Positions 5,121 through 6,386 of a stretch of DNA of 6,386 bases are shown here, in pieces. This stretch comes from Bdellovibrionales bacterium (GTDB lineage Bacteria; Bdellovibrionota; Bacteriovoracia; Bacteriovoracales; Bacteriovoracaceae), in contig SXUH01000144.1 in assembly GCA_005791855.1 (NCBI GenBank), positions 1 through 6,386 of the forward strand. The letters are read 5' to 3'. The position numbers and the translations under genes are program-made. The stretch's first letter is position 1, and each line of letters opens with the position of its first letter. The notes beneath the pieces were generated by a model. The model saw nothing but the letters and a program-made list of their open reading frames with translations. It was not told where the DNA came from and made no database searches.

Positions 5121-5149
5121 TTGAACTTAAGTTCCTTTTATACGAATAT
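5121..5149 (+). promoter_or_regulatory. Candidate promoter of the dehydrogenase-dihydroorotase operon
   Basis: TTGAAC (5121-5126) and GAATAT (5144-5149) are 17 bases apart. Transcription would begin near 5156, the A of the dehydrogenase ATG. A second reading, TTGGAT (5116-5121) with TATACG (5139-5144), also 17 apart, would start near 5151. Either way the leader would be zero to five bases, which fits the missing ribosome binding site. Confidence 0.45.
5123..5134. promoter_or_regulatory. Perfect 12-bp palindrome overlapping the operon -35, candidate operator
   Basis: GAACTTAAGTTC is its own reverse complement. It overlaps the -35 of the rightward candidate promoter and lies in the 116-bp divergent region, about 84 bases upstream of the leftward gene. 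A dimeric repressor bound here would block rightward transcription. No regulator gene is in the window. It may be chance. Confidence 0.4.
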
Positions 5150-5155
5150 TCTTTC

Positions 5156-5917
5156 ATGCAAAAGTTCAAGGCCCTCATCACGGGTGCTTCATCAGGAATC
5201 GGCAGGGCCATGGCCTTCTCGCTGGCGGCCAAGGGCCACGAGCTCTTCCTCGTTTCCCGCCGCCGGGAGAAGCTCGAGGAGGTTCGAGCCGAAGTCCTAA
5301 GGGTCCATCCCCGGACCACCGTCCACCTCATCGACCTCGACGTCAGTGACCCCCGGCTCGCCGGGGTCCTCTCGCAGCTGAGCGGCGACCGCATCGACGT
5401 CCTCATCAACAACGCGGGCCTCGCCCTCGGCCGAGACAAGTTCGAGAGCTCCGAGGTCGCGGACTGGGAGCAGATGATCCAGACCAACGTGGTGGGGAAC
5501 TTCAAGCTCGTCCACCTCGTGCTCCCGTGGATGCTCCGGCACGGAGTCGGGGACATCATCAACCTCTGCTCCATCGCGGGCCACGAGACCTACGTCGGCG
5601 GCGCCATCTACTGCGCCACCAAGCACGCGGTCCACGCCTTCACTAAGGTGATCCGCGAAGAGACCTGCGGGAAGAACATCCGGGTGATGCAGATCTCCCC
5701 GGGGATGGTGGACACGGAGTTCAGCACGGTGAGGTTTAAGGGAGACAAGGCGAAGGCCGAGAGCGTCTACGCGAACATGCGGCCCCTGGTGGCCGAAGAC
5801 ATCGCCCGCATGATGACCTTCATGCTGGAGCAGCCCCGGCACGTGGTCATCGACGAGATCATCACCATGCCCACCGACCAGGGCTCTCCGACCACCGTGG
5901 TCCGGAGGCACCCGTGA
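5156..5917 (+). CDS. ydfG: YdfG-like NADP-dependent short-chain dehydrogenase/reductase (253 aa)
   Basis: Predicted cytoplasmic oxidoreductase that oxidises 3-hydroxy acids such as L-serine or reduces malonic semialdehyde-type substrates, by similarity to E. coli YdfG. Residues 9-16 are the Rossmann signature TGASSGIG. Arg35/Arg36 after the second strand indicate NADP preference. Asn85-Asn86-Ala87-Gly88 stabilises the fold, and the catalytic tetrad is Asn111, Ser139, Tyr152 and Lys156 (Tyr-Cys-Ala-Thr-Lys). A Pro-Gly pair is at 182-183. The segment Glu-Phe-Ser-x-Val-Arg-Phe-Lys-Gly-Asp near 188-197 is a close YdfG hallmark. Length is normal. I start at ATG 5156, 15 codons inside a GTG at 5111, because the Rossmann strand begins directly after it; the extension would encode the promoter region. 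No ribosome site is seen. It overlaps the next gene by 4 bases. Confidence 0.92.
   Translation: MQKFKALITGASSGIGRAMAFSLAAKGHELFLVSRRREKLEEVRAEVLRVHPRTTVHLIDLDVSDPRLAGVLSQLSGDRIDVLINNAGLALGRDKFESSEVADWEQMIQTNVVGNFKLVHLVLPWMLRHGVGDIINLCSIAGHETYVGGAIYCATKHAVHAFTKVIREETCGKNIRVMQISPGMVDTEFSTVRFKGDKAKAESVYANMRPLVAEDIARMMTFMLEQPRHVVIDEIITMPTDQGSPTTVVRRHP
5904..5908 (+). promoter_or_regulatory. GGAGG ribosome binding site inside the dehydrogenase gene, decides the GTG start
   Basis: GGAGG lies five bases before the GTG at 5914. With the GTGA overlap of start and stop codons, this supports translational coupling of the two operon genes and rules for GTG 5914 over later ATG codons such as 6075. Confidence 0.75.
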
Positions 5918-6386
5918 AGTCGCTGGAAGCCGTCTGCGCCACCTCCCGGGAGGTCGCGCGCAAGCAGGTCCTCTTCGACGAAGGCACCGGGCTCATCGAG
6001 AAGATCGGAGACCTCGGGGTCTCCAGGGATAACCTCGACTACTACTACGGCGACGAGTGCCTGCTCTTCGCCGGCATGGGAGACATCCACATCCACGCCC
6101 GGGAAGACGTCTCCGGGAAGAACAACTACAAAGAAGACTTCGACACCACCTACAGCGCCATGGTCAACGGGGGCGTGACCCACGCCGGGGACATGCCCAA
6201 CAACCCGGTCCCGCCGGTGGACGACCAGAGCTACGAAGAGAAATTCAACCTCGCGCTCCGGAAGCACGGGGACCTGTGGATCTACGCGGGGATCGGGCCC
6301 TCCACCAGACCCCTGTCCTACCCCGTTCCCTACAAGGTCTACATGGGGCCCTCCATCGGCGAGCTCTTCTTCAAGGACCTGAAGTC
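5914..6386 (+). CDS. pyrC: Dihydroorotase / cyclic amidohydrolase, N-terminal part, cut by window end
   Basis: Predicted binuclear-metal hydrolase of the amidohydrolase superfamily. A dihydroorotase interconverts carbamoyl-aspartate and dihydroorotate in pyrimidine synthesis. About 157 codons are visible. The GTG start overlaps the dehydrogenase stop (GTGA) and has GGAGG five bases upstream. Asp57-Ile-His59-Ile-His61-Ala-Arg63 is the HxHxR metal and substrate site. Tyr-Lys-Glu-Asp (72-75), Gly-Gly-Val-Thr (86-89) and Asp-Met-Pro-Asn (93-96) match the conserved dihydroorotase loops. Lys141 in Tyr-Lys-Val-Tyr-Met-Gly-Pro-Ser is well placed as the carboxylated lysine bridging the metals. The remaining histidines and aspartate lie beyond the window. 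Coupling to a YdfG-like dehydrogenase instead of pyr genes leaves open another cyclic amide substrate such as a hydantoin. Superfamily is firm and dihydroorotase is likely. Confidence 0.85.
   Translation, partial: MKSLEAVCATSREVARKQVLFDEGTGLIEKIGDLGVSRDNLDYYYGDECLLFAGMGDIHIHAREDVSGKNNYKEDFDTTYSAMVNGGVTHAGDMPNNPVPPVDDQSYEEKFNLALRKHGDLWIYAGIGPSTRPLSYPVPYKVYMGPSIGELFFKDLK

Noticed and set aside
5297..6267. Two reverse-strand open frames opposite the dehydrogenase and dihydroorotase genes
   Set aside because: Both are opposite strongly conserved enzymes with all catalytic motifs and have the skewed composition of shadow frames.

Overview
The window is about 6.4 kb of a GC-rich bacterial chromosome: sampled 60-base lines of coding sequence run 60-67% GC. 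It carries eight supported genes on both strands and no tRNA, rRNA, CRISPR array or insertion sequence that I can recognise. Most starts have a clear Shine-Dalgarno sequence (AAGGAG, AGGAG, AGGAAGG, GGAGG), so it is bacterial. The HNH endonuclease belongs to a family I associate with Bdellovibrio-like and other former deltaproteobacterial genomes, where it is often multicopy. Together with many small exported proteins and a secreted zinc protease, this makes a Bdellovibrionota-like organism my best guess. That is inference and could be wrong.

Layout. Positions 1-60 hold a rho-independent terminator from a gene to the left. Two forward genes for exported proteins of unknown function follow: 120-389 (89 aa) and 572-1336 (254 aa). 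Each has a candidate promoter, and inverted repeats lie at 91-117 and 427-470. Positions 1337-1810 form an AT-richer tract without a convincing gene but with several related inverted and direct repeats. An HNH endonuclease gene follows (1811-2641). Its first two thirds share the low GC of the tract, and its catalytic third returns to host-like GC. It converges, with an 11-bp gap, on a reverse-strand gene for an exported metzincin-type zinc protease with three fibronectin type III domains (4023-2653). Two more reverse-strand genes encode small exported proteins: one built from three 30-residue two-cysteine repeats (4630-4250) and one possibly OB-fold-like (5039-4719).

The right end is a forward operon: a YdfG-like short-chain dehydrogenase (5156-5917) overlapping by 4 bases a dihydroorotase/amidohydrolase gene that runs off the window (5914-6386). 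The operon is divergent from the 4719-5039 gene across a 116-bp region with a perfect 12-bp palindrome. Neither flanking start has a Shine-Dalgarno sequence, and both sit where leaderless transcripts would begin.

Five of the eight genes carry N-terminal signal peptides, so the left and middle of the window are mainly an export-oriented accessory block next to a metabolic operon. I do not see a complete, clearly definable new system. The best leads are the mosaic HNH gene with its repeat-bearing low-GC flank, the two-cysteine repeat protein, and the divergent possibly leaderless pair.
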